From: Pseudoduganella flava
GTDB lineage: Bacteria; Pseudomonadota; Gammaproteobacteria; Burkholderiales; Burkholderiaceae_D
Length of the DNA stretch: 64,000 nt
NCBI RefSeq assembly: GCF_007830495.1
Contig: NZ_VLKW01000002.1
Location: 146,270 to 210,269, forward strand
Reading direction: 5' to 3'
Shown: one piece after another, positions 6,868-16,157 of the stretch
Numbering within the stretch: position 1 is the stretch's first letter
Layout: the number at the start of each line of letters is the position of its first letter
Translations under genes and position numbers: made by a program
The notes under the pieces: model-generated
Database searches by the model: none
What the model was told of the DNA's origin: nothing
The model's input: only the letters and a program-made list of their open reading frames with translations

Positions 6868-9534
6868 ATGCGCGCCCTCGCAACCGTAACACCCCTCGTT
6901 CATGCCGCACTGGCGCTGGCCTGCGCCACCGCCTGCGCCGCACCGCAAGCCCCTTGGCGCGACACGTCGCTGACGCCGGAACAGCGTGCGCAGGATCTTG
7001 TCGCGCGCATGACGTTGCCCGAAAAGGCCGCCCAGATGCAGAACGGCGCGCCGCCGCTCGAACGCCTCGGGCTGAAGGGCTACGACTGGTGGAACGAGGT
7101 GCTGCACGGCGTGGCCCGCGCGGGCCATGCGACCGTGTTCCCGCAGGCGATCGGCCTGGCGGCAACGTGGAACACGGCGCTGGTGGAGCAGGTGGCGGAC
7201 GCCATCGCCGTCGAGGGCCGGGCCAACTTCAACGCGGCGCTGCGGCGCGACGCGGGCGGCACGCGGCGCTACTTCGGCGTCAATTACTGGACGCCGAACA
7301 TCAACATCTACCGCGATCCCCGCTGGGGCCGCGGCCAGGAAACATATGGCGAAGACCCGCACCTGACGGGCCGCATCGGCATGGCCTTCATCCGCGGCAT
7401 CCAGGGCACGGAGACGATGCCGTACAAGGGCGTCGCCACGCCGAAGCACTTCGCCGTGCATTCCGACCCGGAGCCGGCGCGCCACAGCTTCAACGTGGAC
7501 GTGGCGCCGTTCGACCTGGAAGACACCTACCTGCCGGCGTTCCGCAACGCGATCGTCGACGCGCATGCGTATTCGCTGATGTGCGCCTACAACGCCGTCG
7601 ACGGCACGCCGATGTGCGCGCACCCGCTGCTCGAGAACCTGGTGCGGCGCGACTGGGGCTTCAACGGCTTCATCGTGTCCGACTGCGACTCGGTGCGCGA
7701 CCTCGTCACGGGCCACAAGACGGCGCCGGACATCGCCCATGCGGCCGCGACGGCCGTCAAGGCGGGCACGGACCTTGTCTGCGGCAACAGCTACCTGGGC
7801 CTGCCGGACGCGGTGGCGCACGGCCTGATCACGGAGCGCGAGATCGACACGTCGCTGACGCGCCTGATGGCGGCGCGCATCCGCATGGGACTTCTGGACG
7901 GCAGCGCATGGGACCGGGTGCCATATGACGCGATCAACAGCGCGGCGCACCGCGCGCTGGCGCTGCGGGCGGCCGAGGAGTCCGTGGTGCTGCTGAAGAA
8001 CGAGCGCGCCGTGCTGCCGCTGGGCCCAGGCAAGCGCATCGCCGTCATCGGGCCGAATGCCGCGCTGCTGCAAAGCCTGGAAGGGAATTACCACGGTTCG
8101 ATGGTGCACCCGGTGCTGCCGGTGGACGCGCTGCGCCAGGCCTTCGGCGCGGCACGCGTCGCGTATGCCGCCGGTGCGCCGCTGATCGACGGCATGCGCC
8201 TGCCGGTGCCGGCAAGCTACCTGCGGGTGGCCGCCGGCAGCATCGAGCAGGGCCTGAAGGGCGAGTACTTCGCCAACCTCGACTTCGCGGGCACGCCGCA
8301 GCTGACGCGCACGGACCCCGTCATCAACTTCAACTTCGAGCACAATGCGCCGGCTGGCTTCACGCCGCGCGGCTTCTCGGTGCGCTGGACGGGCGTGCTG
8401 GTGCCGCCGCGGCCCGGTACGTATGAAATCGGCTTTCGGATGATCGTGCCGCGCGACCGGCCGCTGCCCAATATCAAGGTGTGGATCGATGACGAGCTGG
8501 TCGTCACGCCCGAGCGTGCCGGCATCGGCGTCGGCAACACGGCCGTCTGCGTGGCCGGCAACTGCCAGCAGAAGATGAACCGCATCGAGCTGGCATTCGC
8601 CGATACGCGCCCACGCCGCGTGCGCATCGACTATGTGCGCACCGAGAACGACCGGGCCAGCGCATTCGAATGGGTGCCGCCGCGAGATGCGCTGATCGAC
8701 GACGCCGTTGCCGCGGCGCGCAACAGCGATGTGGTGGTGGCGTTTGCCGGCCTGTCGCCGGACCTGGAAGGCGAGGAGATGAAGGTCGACTACCCGGGCT
8801 TTCGCGCCGGCGACCGCACCGCGCTGGCGCTGCCGGACGCGCAGCGGCGCATGCTGGAAGCCGTGAAGCGCACCGGCAAGCCGCTGGTCGTCGTGTACCT
8901 GACGGGCGGGCCGATCTCGGACCCGTGGGTCGAGGCGAATGCGGACGCGATCGTGCACGCCGCGTATCCCGGAGAAGCCGGCGGCGCGGCGTTGGCGCGC
9001 ATCCTGAAGGGCGACGTCAGCCCGGCCGGCCGCCTGCCGTACACGATCCACCGCAGCGCGGACGATCTGCCGCCGTTCGACGACTACACGATGCGTGGCC
9101 GCACCTACCGCTACTTCAACGGGCCGGTGCTGCATCCGTTCGGCCAGGGCCTGACCTACACGAGCTTCCGTTACGATGCGCCGGTGCTGTCCGCCGCGCG
9201 CATCAAGGCGGGCGAGCCGGTGCTGGCAACGGTCACCGTGCGCAATACGGGGAAACGCGACAGCGACGAGGTCGTGCAACTGTACCTGGCGAAGCCGGGC
9301 GATCGTGCGAACCCCGTACTGGCCGGTTTCACACGCGTGCATGTAAAAGCCGGGGCGGCGCGCACGGTCACGCTGGAGCTCGACGCCCGCACGCTGTCGC
9401 AGGTGGACGATGCCGGCAATCGCAAGGTGCGCGCCGGCGACTATGTCGTGTATGCGGGCGGCGGTCAGCCGCGCTACGTCAAGGCGGGGCAGGCGAAGCT
9501 CGCGATCGACGGCGAGTTCGCGCTGCCCAGGTAG
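6868..9534 (+). CDS. GH3 beta-xylosidase/beta-glucosidase with PA14 insert
   Basis: An 888-residue secreted glycoside hydrolase. Order: signal peptide (1-25), GH3 N domain (about 45-340), GH3 C domain interrupted by a PA14 domain (about 460-602), and a C-terminal fibronectin-III-like domain (about 790-870). KHF (193-195) is the substrate-binding motif, and D272 in IVSDCDSV is the expected nucleophile. The SDCDSV context and WNEVLHGV near residue 76 are typical of plant-like xylan 1,4-beta-xylosidases, so xylose or arabinose release is more likely than glucose (inference). AAAAGGAG precedes the ATG. It converges with the minus-strand TonB receptor/GH43 operon, 3 bp apart. Confidence 0.92.
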   Translation: MRALATVTPLVHAALALACATACAAPQAPWRDTSLTPEQRAQDLVARMTLPEKAAQMQNGAPPLERLGLKGYDWWNEVLHGVARAGHATVFPQAIGLAATWNTALVEQVADAIAVEGRANFNAALRRDAGGTRRYFGVNYWTPNINIYRDPRWGRGQETYGEDPHLTGRIGMAFIRGIQGTETMPYKGVATPKHFAVHSDPEPARHSFNVDVAPFDLEDTYLPAFRNAIVDAHAYSLMCAYNAVDGTPMCAHPLLENLVRRDWGFNGFIVSDCDSVRDLVTGHKTAPDIAHAAATAVKAGTDLVCGNSYLGLPDAVAHGLITEREIDTSLTRLMAARIRMGLLDGSAWDRVPYDAINSAAHRALALRAAEESVVLLKNERAVLPLGPGKRIAVIGPNAALLQSLEGNYHGSMVHPVLPVDALRQAFGAARVAYAAGAPLIDGMRLPVPASYLRVAAGSIEQGLKGEYFANLDFAGTPQLTRTDPVINFNFEHNAPAGFTPRGFSVRWTGVLVPPRPGTYEIGFRMIVPRDRPLPNIKVWIDDELVVTPERAGIGVGNTAVCVAGNCQQKMNRIELAFADTRPRRVRIDYVRTENDRASAFEWVPPRDALIDDAVAAARNSDVVVAFAGLSPDLEGEEMKVDYPGFRAGDRTALALPDAQRRMLEAVKRTGKPLVVVYLTGGPISDPWVEANADAIVHAAYPGEAGGAALARILKGDVSPAGRLPYTIHRSADDLPPFDDYTMRGRTYRYFNGPVLHPFGQGLTYTSFRYDAPVLSAARIKAGEPVLATVTVRNTGKRDSDEVVQLYLAKPGDRANPVLAGFTRVHVKAGAARTVTLELDARTLSQVDDAGNRKVRAGDYVVYAGGGQPRYVKAGQAKLAIDGEFALPR

Positions 9535-9537
9535 CGG

Positions 9538-10020
9538 TTACAAGCGGTCGTTCTCGTCCTTCGGCGGCTGCGCCAGCACCCACATGAAGTACAGCGCCTT
9601 GGCCGCCTTGGCGCGCGTGACCAGGGCCCGCGGTTCCAGCACGCGGCCGTTGACCATGCGGCCGCGCGCGATGCCTGCCTCGGAACGGATCAGGCCCAGC
9701 TCGTAGGCCTCGCGCACCTTGGCCAGGTTGGCGGGCGTGACGGCCTGCGTATCCTCCAGCTGCGCCCAGCCCACCAGCGGGTAGTACATCGCACCGCGCG
9801 TGCCGGCATCCAGGTTCGGGTCGTAGCCCGGCATGCCGGGCAGGATCGTCTTGCCGTTGTAATCCGTCATGTAGGCTGGCTTGGCGGCGAATTTCGCGCG
9901 ATACGCGTCGTGCAGCAGCACGGCCATCGCCTCGCGCGTCAGCGGCGCAGCGGCCTGCGAGGATGGTGCCGGCGCCCCCATCGCCTTTGCCAGCGCGGCC
10001 GCGAACTCGCCGCTGTTCAT
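9538..10020 (-). CDS. SLH-like domain protein; probably the detached C terminus of the upstream SGNH esterase
   Basis: A 160-residue product without a signal peptide. Its ATG (10018-10020) overlaps the TGA of the esterase gene (10017-10019). Its first residues MNSGEFAAALAKAMG look like the second half of an S-layer-homology-type repeat; the first half (IEKLLQLGVL...DGNFRP) is at the end of the esterase. A further SLH-like unit lies at its own C terminus (LAKVREAYELGLI ... VTRAKAAKAL). Without a leader it could not reach the envelope alone. It is either joined to the esterase by a -1 frameshift or is the product of a recent 1-nt loss (or sequence error). A translationally coupled separate subunit is the alternative. 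Confidence 0.6.
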   Translation of the reverse strand: MNSGEFAAALAKAMGAPAPSSQAAAPLTREAMAVLLHDAYRAKFAAKPAYMTDYNGKTILPGMPGYDPNLDAGTRGAMYYPLVGWAQLEDTQAVTPANLAKVREAYELGLIRSEAGIARGRMVNGRVLEPRALVTRAKAAKALYFMWVLAQPPKDENDRL

Positions 10021-11525
10021 CGGCTCATGGGGCGGAAGTTGCCGTCCACATCCTTGCGCAGCACGCCCAGCTGCAGCAGCTTCTCGATCTGGTTGCGGTA
10101 GTAGGCGCCGTCGCCGCGCACGATGTCGGCCGCGATCTCCGGCTGGAGTGGGGACCAGTCGTTGGCCGCCAACGCATTGCGCACCGCGGGCTTGAGCTGG
10201 GCGATGATGCCTGCTGCCACCTTGTCGCCTTGTGCCGCCAGCCGTGCCAGTTCCGTCGCGACGAGGCGCGCATACTGCTTCGCCAGCGCTTCCTTGAAAT
10301 GCGTGCCGTCGATCTTGTTGGCCGGGTGGCCGTTGGCGTAGCTGCCGTCGTTCGTCTTGCCCGGCGTTTCGCCCGCTTCGATCGACATCACCATCGCCGT
10401 CACGGCCTCACGCCCGGCCGCGTTGTAGTACTCGACACTGCGCGCATTGAGGTCGACGACCGGCACGCCCAGTTCCGCGCCCAGCTGCTTCATCAGCTCC
10501 GGGAAGCGGCGCTTCGTGAACGAGTTCGTGTAGGGTTCGCCCGCCGGCTGCGCACCGTTCACGCGCGACATCGGCGTGACGAATACCGGCACCATGCCGC
10601 GCGCCCGGATCGCCGGCACGTACACGGCGCGGATCATCTCCGCGTACATCGCCTCGGTGGCGCCGCGGCCGTAGCGCTTCGTCTCGTCCGTGCTTTCGTC
10701 GTTGTGGCCGAACTGGATCATCACCACGTCGCCGATCCTGCCCGCCAGCAGCAGGTCGTTCAGCCGGCCTTCCGCATAGGCATTGCGAAACGACCGGCCG
10801 CCCATCGAGTAGTTCAGCACGCGCACCCGGGCAGGGTCGAACAGGCGGTCGAACACCTGGCCCCAGCCGCTCATCGGCGCCTCGTCGAACGTGTACGACT
10901 TCACCGTCGAATCGCCCAGCGTGAACAGCGTCGGCAATTCGCCGGCCGCGCGGGGTTGCGGCGCGAGCGGCGTCAATGTGATCGCGGCGATGCCGACCGG
11001 CGTGCCGGCCCGCTTCGGCTCGATCTCGATGTCGATGACGCCGCGACCGTTCACGTAGCGGTATTCCCACTCGCGTCCCTGCGCCTGCATGCGCGTGCGG
11101 TTCGGCAGCAGGCTCGCCGCGTCCCAGAACACCGGCGCGAGCAGGCGGCTCGTCTGCATGCCGGATATCGACACGATCGTGTCCGCCGCATCGGACGTCG
11201 TGCGCACCTGCACCGCGTAGGCGCCCGGTGGCGCCTTGATGCGGAACGCCATGCCGTGGTTGTTGTAGTGATCGGTGCCGGCGTTCGGATCGACGGCACT
11301 TTCGGTGATCTCGCAACCTGCGCCGCCAGTGCGGATGCCGGCCGTGTGCACGGGGCGGGGCGGCAGCGCCACGGTGCTGTCGACGAAGCCGTGGCCGGTG
11401 GCGTCGCTGTAGCGGGCGTGGCACGGCACAGCGTCCTTGCCCGCGAATTCGAAGCGCAGGTCGGCGGTCCATGCCGGCCGCAGTGCGCACAACAGGGCCG
11501 CGCAGGCGAGCAGGCGGGCCTTCAT
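10017..11525 (-). CDS. SGNH esterase, rhamnogalacturonan acetylesterase-like
   Basis: A 502-residue secreted esterase. Signal peptide 1-20; a beta-sandwich-like N-terminal domain (about 22-190); the SGNH catalytic domain (about 198-430) with GDS (S206 nucleophile), GG (243-244), GHND (273-276) and DGTH (406-409). This arrangement matches the CE12-type rhamnogalacturonan acetylesterases, which remove acetyl groups from pectin. Residues about 455-502 begin an SLH-like repeat that is cut by the stop codon and continues in the overlapping downstream frame. The ATG overlaps the stop of the GH43 gene (ATGA), so it is the third gene of the TonB receptor-GH43-esterase operon. Confidence 0.85.
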   Translation of the reverse strand: MKARLLACAALLCALRPAWTADLRFEFAGKDAVPCHARYSDATGHGFVDSTVALPPRPVHTAGIRTGGAGCEITESAVDPNAGTDHYNNHGMAFRIKAPPGAYAVQVRTTSDAADTIVSISGMQTSRLLAPVFWDAASLLPNRTRMQAQGREWEYRYVNGRGVIDIEIEPKRAGTPVGIAAITLTPLAPQPRAAGELPTLFTLGDSTVKSYTFDEAPMSGWGQVFDRLFDPARVRVLNYSMGGRSFRNAYAEGRLNDLLLAGRIGDVVMIQFGHNDESTDETKRYGRGATEAMYAEMIRAVYVPAIRARGMVPVFVTPMSRVNGAQPAGEPYTNSFTKRRFPELMKQLGAELGVPVVDLNARSVEYYNAAGREAVTAMVMSIEAGETPGKTNDGSYANGHPANKIDGTHFKEALAKQYARLVATELARLAAQGDKVAAGIIAQLKPAVRNALAANDWSPLQPEIAADIVRGDGAYYRNQIEKLLQLGVLRKDVDGNFRPMSR

Positions 11526-13132
11526 CGGACGACGCGGAAGTAGTCGACGTCGACGTAGGCGCCGGAGGACTGCGTGCCCACGCTGTACAAGCCCATCTGC
11601 GCGCCCACCCAGTGGCCCTTCGTTGCCGCGAACACGGGGCCGGCGTCGATGAAGCGCTTGCCGTCGGTGCTGTAGGCGAACCGTGCCTGCGCATCCTCGG
11701 CCATCGTCATCCGCAAGGTCAAGGTGGCGGGGGCTTTTTGCAGCAGCACCGTGTCGCTTTCCGTGCAGCGGGGCGCGAACGGCGTGCACGTCGTGTACAC
11801 GAGCTGCAGGGCGTCGCCTTGCTTGCGCAGGCCCAGCGCCGCATAGCTCATGCCATGCAGGATCAGGCCGGCCCGGTCGCCGTCCGCGCCGCCGTGCAGC
11901 GCGATCTTCGTCTCGGCGGTGAACGTCGCCGCCGGCAGCTTTTGTGCGAGGATGTTCGGTGCCGCGCGCAGGAAGTTGCGGCTGTCCGGGACTGCCAGCA
12001 CGGGCAGGCGCAGGTGGCCGGGGCGCGCCGTCAGCGAGTACCAGCCCGGCTGCGGATTGGCGTTCCATTGCCATTGCAGGCCCAGCGTCCTGCTTGCGAA
12101 TTCGTCGCTCGTGGCCGGCACCGCGGCCGGCTGGCCGGCCACCGGTTTCGCGTACGTCGGCACCGGATTGCCCACGCCGGGCTTCGCGCCGGGCTGGCCG
12201 ATCACGGGCCAGCCGTCCTGCCACGTCATCGGTTGCAGGTGCACGACGCGGCCATAGGCCTTGCGGTCCTGGAAGTGCAGGAACCAGTCCTTGCCGTCCT
12301 GCGCGCGCACCCATGCGCCCTGGTGCGGTCCGTTGACGGGCGTGTCGCCCTGTTCCATCACGATGCTGTCCTCGTACGGCCCTTCGATCTGCCGCGAGCG
12401 GAACACGGACTGCCAGCCGTGCTCCACGCCGCCGGCCGGCGCGAACACGTAGTACCAGCCTTCGTGCTTGTAGAACTTCGGTCCTTCCAGCGTGCGGTAG
12501 CCCGGCAGCTTGTTGCCGTCGATGACCACCTTGCCTTCCTGGTCCAGCAGCCGGCTGGCATCGGGCGCCATCGCCCGCAACGTCAGCATGTTGTTGATGC
12601 CGGAGCGGCTCTTGGCCCACGCATGCAGCATGTAGGCCTTGCCGTCGTCGTCCCACAGCGGCGTGGGGTCGATGATGCCTTTCCCCGGCAGCAGCAGGCG
12701 CGGTTCGCTCCACGGGCCGGCGAAGCGCTCGGCCGTCGTCACATACACGCCATGGTCCGGGTCGGGATAGAAGATCCAGAACTTGCCGTCGTGGTAGCGC
12801 AGGCATGGCGCCCACACGCCGCCGCCGTGGCGGGGCAGCGCGAAGTGCTCGGCCGGCACCAGCTTGGGCAGTGCGTGCCCGACCAGCTCCCAGTTCACCA
12901 TGTCCTTCGATTGCAGCAGCGGCAGGCCGGGCACGCTGTTGAAGCTCGACGACGTCATGTAGTACGTGTCGCCGACGCGGATCGCATCCGGGTCGGAATA
13001 GTCGGCGTTCAGCACGGGGTTGCGGTACTGGCCGTTGCCGAGATCGGGGGACCAAGGCACCTCGGCATGGGCAGCCAGGGCAGCGAAGGCAGTGAGGAGA
13101 AGAGGAAGGGCGATTGCGTTTTTCATCGTCAT
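11522..13132 (-). CDS. GH43 beta-xylosidase/arabinofuranosidase
   Basis: A 536-residue secreted enzyme. The signal peptide ends near AHA (21-23). The five-bladed propeller (about 35-320) carries the three GH43 acidic residues in their usual contexts: D47 in DYSDPD, D155 in GIIDPTPLWDD and E216 in LEGPKF. A C-terminal beta-sandwich (about 340-536) is the usual accessory domain of the beta-xylosidase-type GH43 proteins. Its start is one base after the TonB receptor stop, and its stop overlaps the esterase start. With the esterase it probably trims pectin or xylan side chains; the exact glycosidic bond cannot be read from sequence. Confidence 0.9.
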   Translation of the reverse strand: MTMKNAIALPLLLTAFAALAAHAEVPWSPDLGNGQYRNPVLNADYSDPDAIRVGDTYYMTSSSFNSVPGLPLLQSKDMVNWELVGHALPKLVPAEHFALPRHGGGVWAPCLRYHDGKFWIFYPDPDHGVYVTTAERFAGPWSEPRLLLPGKGIIDPTPLWDDDGKAYMLHAWAKSRSGINNMLTLRAMAPDASRLLDQEGKVVIDGNKLPGYRTLEGPKFYKHEGWYYVFAPAGGVEHGWQSVFRSRQIEGPYEDSIVMEQGDTPVNGPHQGAWVRAQDGKDWFLHFQDRKAYGRVVHLQPMTWQDGWPVIGQPGAKPGVGNPVPTYAKPVAGQPAAVPATSDEFASRTLGLQWQWNANPQPGWYSLTARPGHLRLPVLAVPDSRNFLRAAPNILAQKLPAATFTAETKIALHGGADGDRAGLILHGMSYAALGLRKQGDALQLVYTTCTPFAPRCTESDTVLLQKAPATLTLRMTMAEDAQARFAYSTDGKRFIDAGPVFAATKGHWVGAQMGLYSVGTQSSGAYVDVDYFRVVR

Positions 13133-13133
13133 G

Positions 13134-15941
13134 TCAGAAAGTGTAGTTGACGCGCACGTTGTAGGCGCGGCCGATCGGTTTCGAGACGTTCTGCGCGAAC
13201 ACCACGCGCGAGCCGATGCGCTGGTTCGACAGCGGCGGATCCTCGTCGAGCAGGTTGTTGATGCCGAGCGTGAGCTTGAGCTCCTTCGAGAACGCCCAGT
13301 TGGCCGTCAGGTTGTACAGCGTGTAGTGGTCGATCTCGTTGAAGTAGGGCTGGCCCGGCTTCTGGTTCGGCTGCGCGTTGGTGTCCTCGTAGTGCGCCGT
13401 GTAGGCCTGCGTCAGCTGCAGCCCGAGCTGCTTGTAATTCCACGACACGCGCAGGTTGTGCTTCCAGCGATAGACGTAGGTATTCGCGGACGTCGACCCG
13501 GTGGCCAGCGCCCCCGGCCTGCCGACGCTGTCGACCCATTCGCCGCCTTCGTCGTTCTGGCCTTCGTAGCGGTCGACATACGTGCCGTCCAGGCTGGCGC
13601 CGAACTTGCCCCAGTCCGTCGTCGGGAACGTGTAGCTGAAGCTCGTGTCGATGCCGCGCGTGCGCAGGCCGCCCATGTTCAGGCGCGTCTTCACGATGTA
13701 GTCCAGCGTGCCGTCCGGATTGCGCACGAACAGGTTCGCGTAACGGTCCACGTCGGCGAAGATCGTGTCCTCGGTGATCTGCGCGATTGTTTTGCGCATG
13801 CGGATCGACCACCAGTCGAACGACACCACCAGGTTCTTCACGGGCGACAGCACGATGCCCGCCGTGACGGTCTTCGCCTTTTCCGGCTCGAGCGCGGGGT
13901 TCGCTCCAGTCAGCGTGACGAGGGTTGTGTTGCAGACGCGCGCCGGGTCCAGGTTCAGGCCCGCGTAGCGCGGATCGGTCGTCAGGCTGCCCGTGCCGGG
14001 CACGGACGGCGTCGCGCTGGGGCACAGCAGCGGATCGTCCCACTTGCCGGTGGACGGCGTGCGCGTCTGCGGCGTGCCGTACAGCTCCGGCAGGGTGGGC
14101 GCGCGGAAGCCCGTGCTGGCCGTGCCACGTACCATCACGTGCTCGATCGGCTGCCAGCGCACGCTGAGCTTCGGATTGACGGTGTTGCCGAAATCGCTGA
14201 AGTGGTCGGCGCGCACGGCCCCCGTGATCGTCAGCGCTTTTGTTACCGGCGCATCCGCTTCCAGGTACAGGCCGGACACGGTGCGCTCGCCGCTCGGGTA
14301 CGAGTTCGGCGTGCCGGATACCTTGTACACGACGTCGTTGGCGATCGGGTCGGTCGCATCGCGATAGGTCTCGCGGTGCCAGTCGCCGCCGATCGCCAGC
14401 GCGAGCGGGCCGCCCGCCAGGTCCAGCAATGGCCGGCTGATGTTGAAGTCCGGGCCATAGTAGCTGACGCGCGCCGTGCGGTACGTGATGCCGTCGCGGC
14501 TGATGCTGTCGAGGTAGGCGCTACCTGCCGCGTCCTGCGGGCCGAAGGGATTGAGCGTACCGTCGGCGATGCCCTGGTAGATGCCGGGGGTGGAAAAGAA
14601 TCCGCTTTTCCACTTGACGGCGCGCTTGCTGCGCGCGGCCACCAGGCCCACGCGGTAATCCCAGCCCATCACCATGCCTTCGTCGGCGACCGTGAGCCGG
14701 TGGGTGTTCTGGCGGTCGTCCGTCGTCGCCGGCCCCGCTTCATCCATGCTCCACGTCAGCGCCAGGTCCTGGCCCGTGATCCCTGGCACGGCGGGCACGC
14801 CGCCGGCGCCGCCCGGATACCACTTGCTGGTGCGGGTGATGAACAGCGGCTTCCTCACGCCGGGGTTGTACTTGTCGTAGTCGGTCTGCGCGCCGAACAC
14901 CTGCGGCGGGTTCTGCGCATCGATGTACGACTCGGTCGTCAGCAGTTCGACGGACAGCAGCTTGTCGCCGCCGTGGCGCAGCGAGCCGCGCGCGAACAGG
15001 GTCGCCTGCATATTGTCCGGCAGCAGTTGCGGATACAGGTTCGGGTCCAGGATGCACGTGCCCTTGCCGGCGCCGGAAGCCTTGGTCGACGGGATTGTGT
15101 ACTGCGCGCCGTAGGGCGCCGCGCACCCGCCGGCGAAGTAAGGGTTGCCCGTCAGGCCGGTCGCCTTGCCGTTCTGGTACGCGGTAAAGTTGGCCGGCGC
15201 GGCCGACGAGCCGGCCACGTCGGACGTGAATGGATTGCCGCCCAGCTGCGCGATCAGTGCGGGATCGCTGATGTTCGGCCGGTCCTTCTGCAGCAGCGAC
15301 GTGCGCTTCTGCACATCGAACGCCGCATACGCGTTCCAGCCCTGTTCCTCGAGGTTGCCCCAGCCGCCGATGATGGAGAAGCGGCGCTGGTCGCCGCCGC
15401 CATGGCGCTCCGGCTGCACCCAGCCGCCCATCGCCGAGATGCCGGTGTGCGTGCGCTTCGTGATGAAGTTGACGACGCCGGCGATCGCATCGGTGCCGTA
15501 GATCGACGAGGCACCGTCGCGCAGCACCTCCACGCGTTCGACGGCGCTCATCGGAATCACGTCGACGTTGATCGAGCTGTCGCCGATCGCCTCGTTCGGC
15601 AGCCGGCGGCCGTTCAACAACACCAAGGTGCGGTTCGTGTTCAGGCCGCGCATATTGATCATCGTACCGGAACCGCCGCCGCCCACCGGCTCATTGGTGG
15701 CGCCGACAGTGAGCGACGTGGCGACTTCGGACATCGTCGTCAGGCCACGTGCCGTCAGCTCCTCGGCCTTGATGGTCGTCAGCGGCAGCGCGTTCTCGGC
15801 GGCCACGCGGCGGATGGAAGAGCCGGTGATCTCGACGCGGGCGACGTTCTGGTCGTTCTGTTGGGCGCTAGCCGTCTGCGCGAGCGTGCAGACGGCAACG
15901 GCGATCGCCGTCATGGCGATCCTCGCTGGGGTGGGTGTCAT
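13134..15941 (-). CDS. TonB-dependent outer-membrane receptor
   Basis: A 935-residue receptor. Signal peptide (about 1-26), plug domain with the usual order (TRTLVLLNGRRLPN, VERVEVLRDGASSIYGTDA-type segment near residues 105-155), then the beta barrel ending in an aromatic residue (RVNYTF). The ATG has AGGAG upstream. It is the first gene of an operon with GH43 and SGNH esterase, so it probably imports the oligosaccharides those enzymes process. No SusD-like partner is present, as expected for proteobacteria. Confidence 0.93.
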   Translation of the reverse strand: MTPTPARIAMTAIAVAVCTLAQTASAQQNDQNVARVEITGSSIRRVAAENALPLTTIKAEELTARGLTTMSEVATSLTVGATNEPVGGGGSGTMINMRGLNTNRTLVLLNGRRLPNEAIGDSSINVDVIPMSAVERVEVLRDGASSIYGTDAIAGVVNFITKRTHTGISAMGGWVQPERHGGGDQRRFSIIGGWGNLEEQGWNAYAAFDVQKRTSLLQKDRPNISDPALIAQLGGNPFTSDVAGSSAAPANFTAYQNGKATGLTGNPYFAGGCAAPYGAQYTIPSTKASGAGKGTCILDPNLYPQLLPDNMQATLFARGSLRHGGDKLLSVELLTTESYIDAQNPPQVFGAQTDYDKYNPGVRKPLFITRTSKWYPGGAGGVPAVPGITGQDLALTWSMDEAGPATTDDRQNTHRLTVADEGMVMGWDYRVGLVAARSKRAVKWKSGFFSTPGIYQGIADGTLNPFGPQDAAGSAYLDSISRDGITYRTARVSYYGPDFNISRPLLDLAGGPLALAIGGDWHRETYRDATDPIANDVVYKVSGTPNSYPSGERTVSGLYLEADAPVTKALTITGAVRADHFSDFGNTVNPKLSVRWQPIEHVMVRGTASTGFRAPTLPELYGTPQTRTPSTGKWDDPLLCPSATPSVPGTGSLTTDPRYAGLNLDPARVCNTTLVTLTGANPALEPEKAKTVTAGIVLSPVKNLVVSFDWWSIRMRKTIAQITEDTIFADVDRYANLFVRNPDGTLDYIVKTRLNMGGLRTRGIDTSFSYTFPTTDWGKFGASLDGTYVDRYEGQNDEGGEWVDSVGRPGALATGSTSANTYVYRWKHNLRVSWNYKQLGLQLTQAYTAHYEDTNAQPNQKPGQPYFNEIDHYTLYNLTANWAFSKELKLTLGINNLLDEDPPLSNQRIGSRVVFAQNVSKPIGRAYNVRVNYTF

Positions 15942-15992
15942 GCGGTCTCCTGGCTTATTGTTTGATATGCGGCCTGATCAGTGCGATCATCT

Positions 15993-16021
15993 GGTCAGGC
16001 CGATGATCATTTGGCCTGACC
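15993..16021. promoter_or_regulatory. Inverted repeat in the TonB receptor / pectinesterase divergent region
   Basis: Perfect 9-bp arms GGTCAGGCC (15993-16001) and GGCCTGACC (16013-16021) flank 11 bases that contain the palindrome ATGATCAT. The site lies between the divergent receptor (start 15941) and pectinesterase (start 16158) genes, where an operator controlling both would be expected. The TGGTC/GACC half-sites resemble those of GntR/FadR-type sugar-acid regulators, but no such regulator is in the window. Confidence 0.5.
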
Positions 16022-16157
16022 GGCTTTTTTTAGAATGGCGTAAAATTCATGATTACGCAAACAAATTTTCCGCAGAGCGTGGCGGCTCCGCCAACGGTGC
16101 GCCGAAGTGCGGGTTGGTAGCGCAATCAGCGTGCTCTGCAGGATAAGGAGACGAGGA

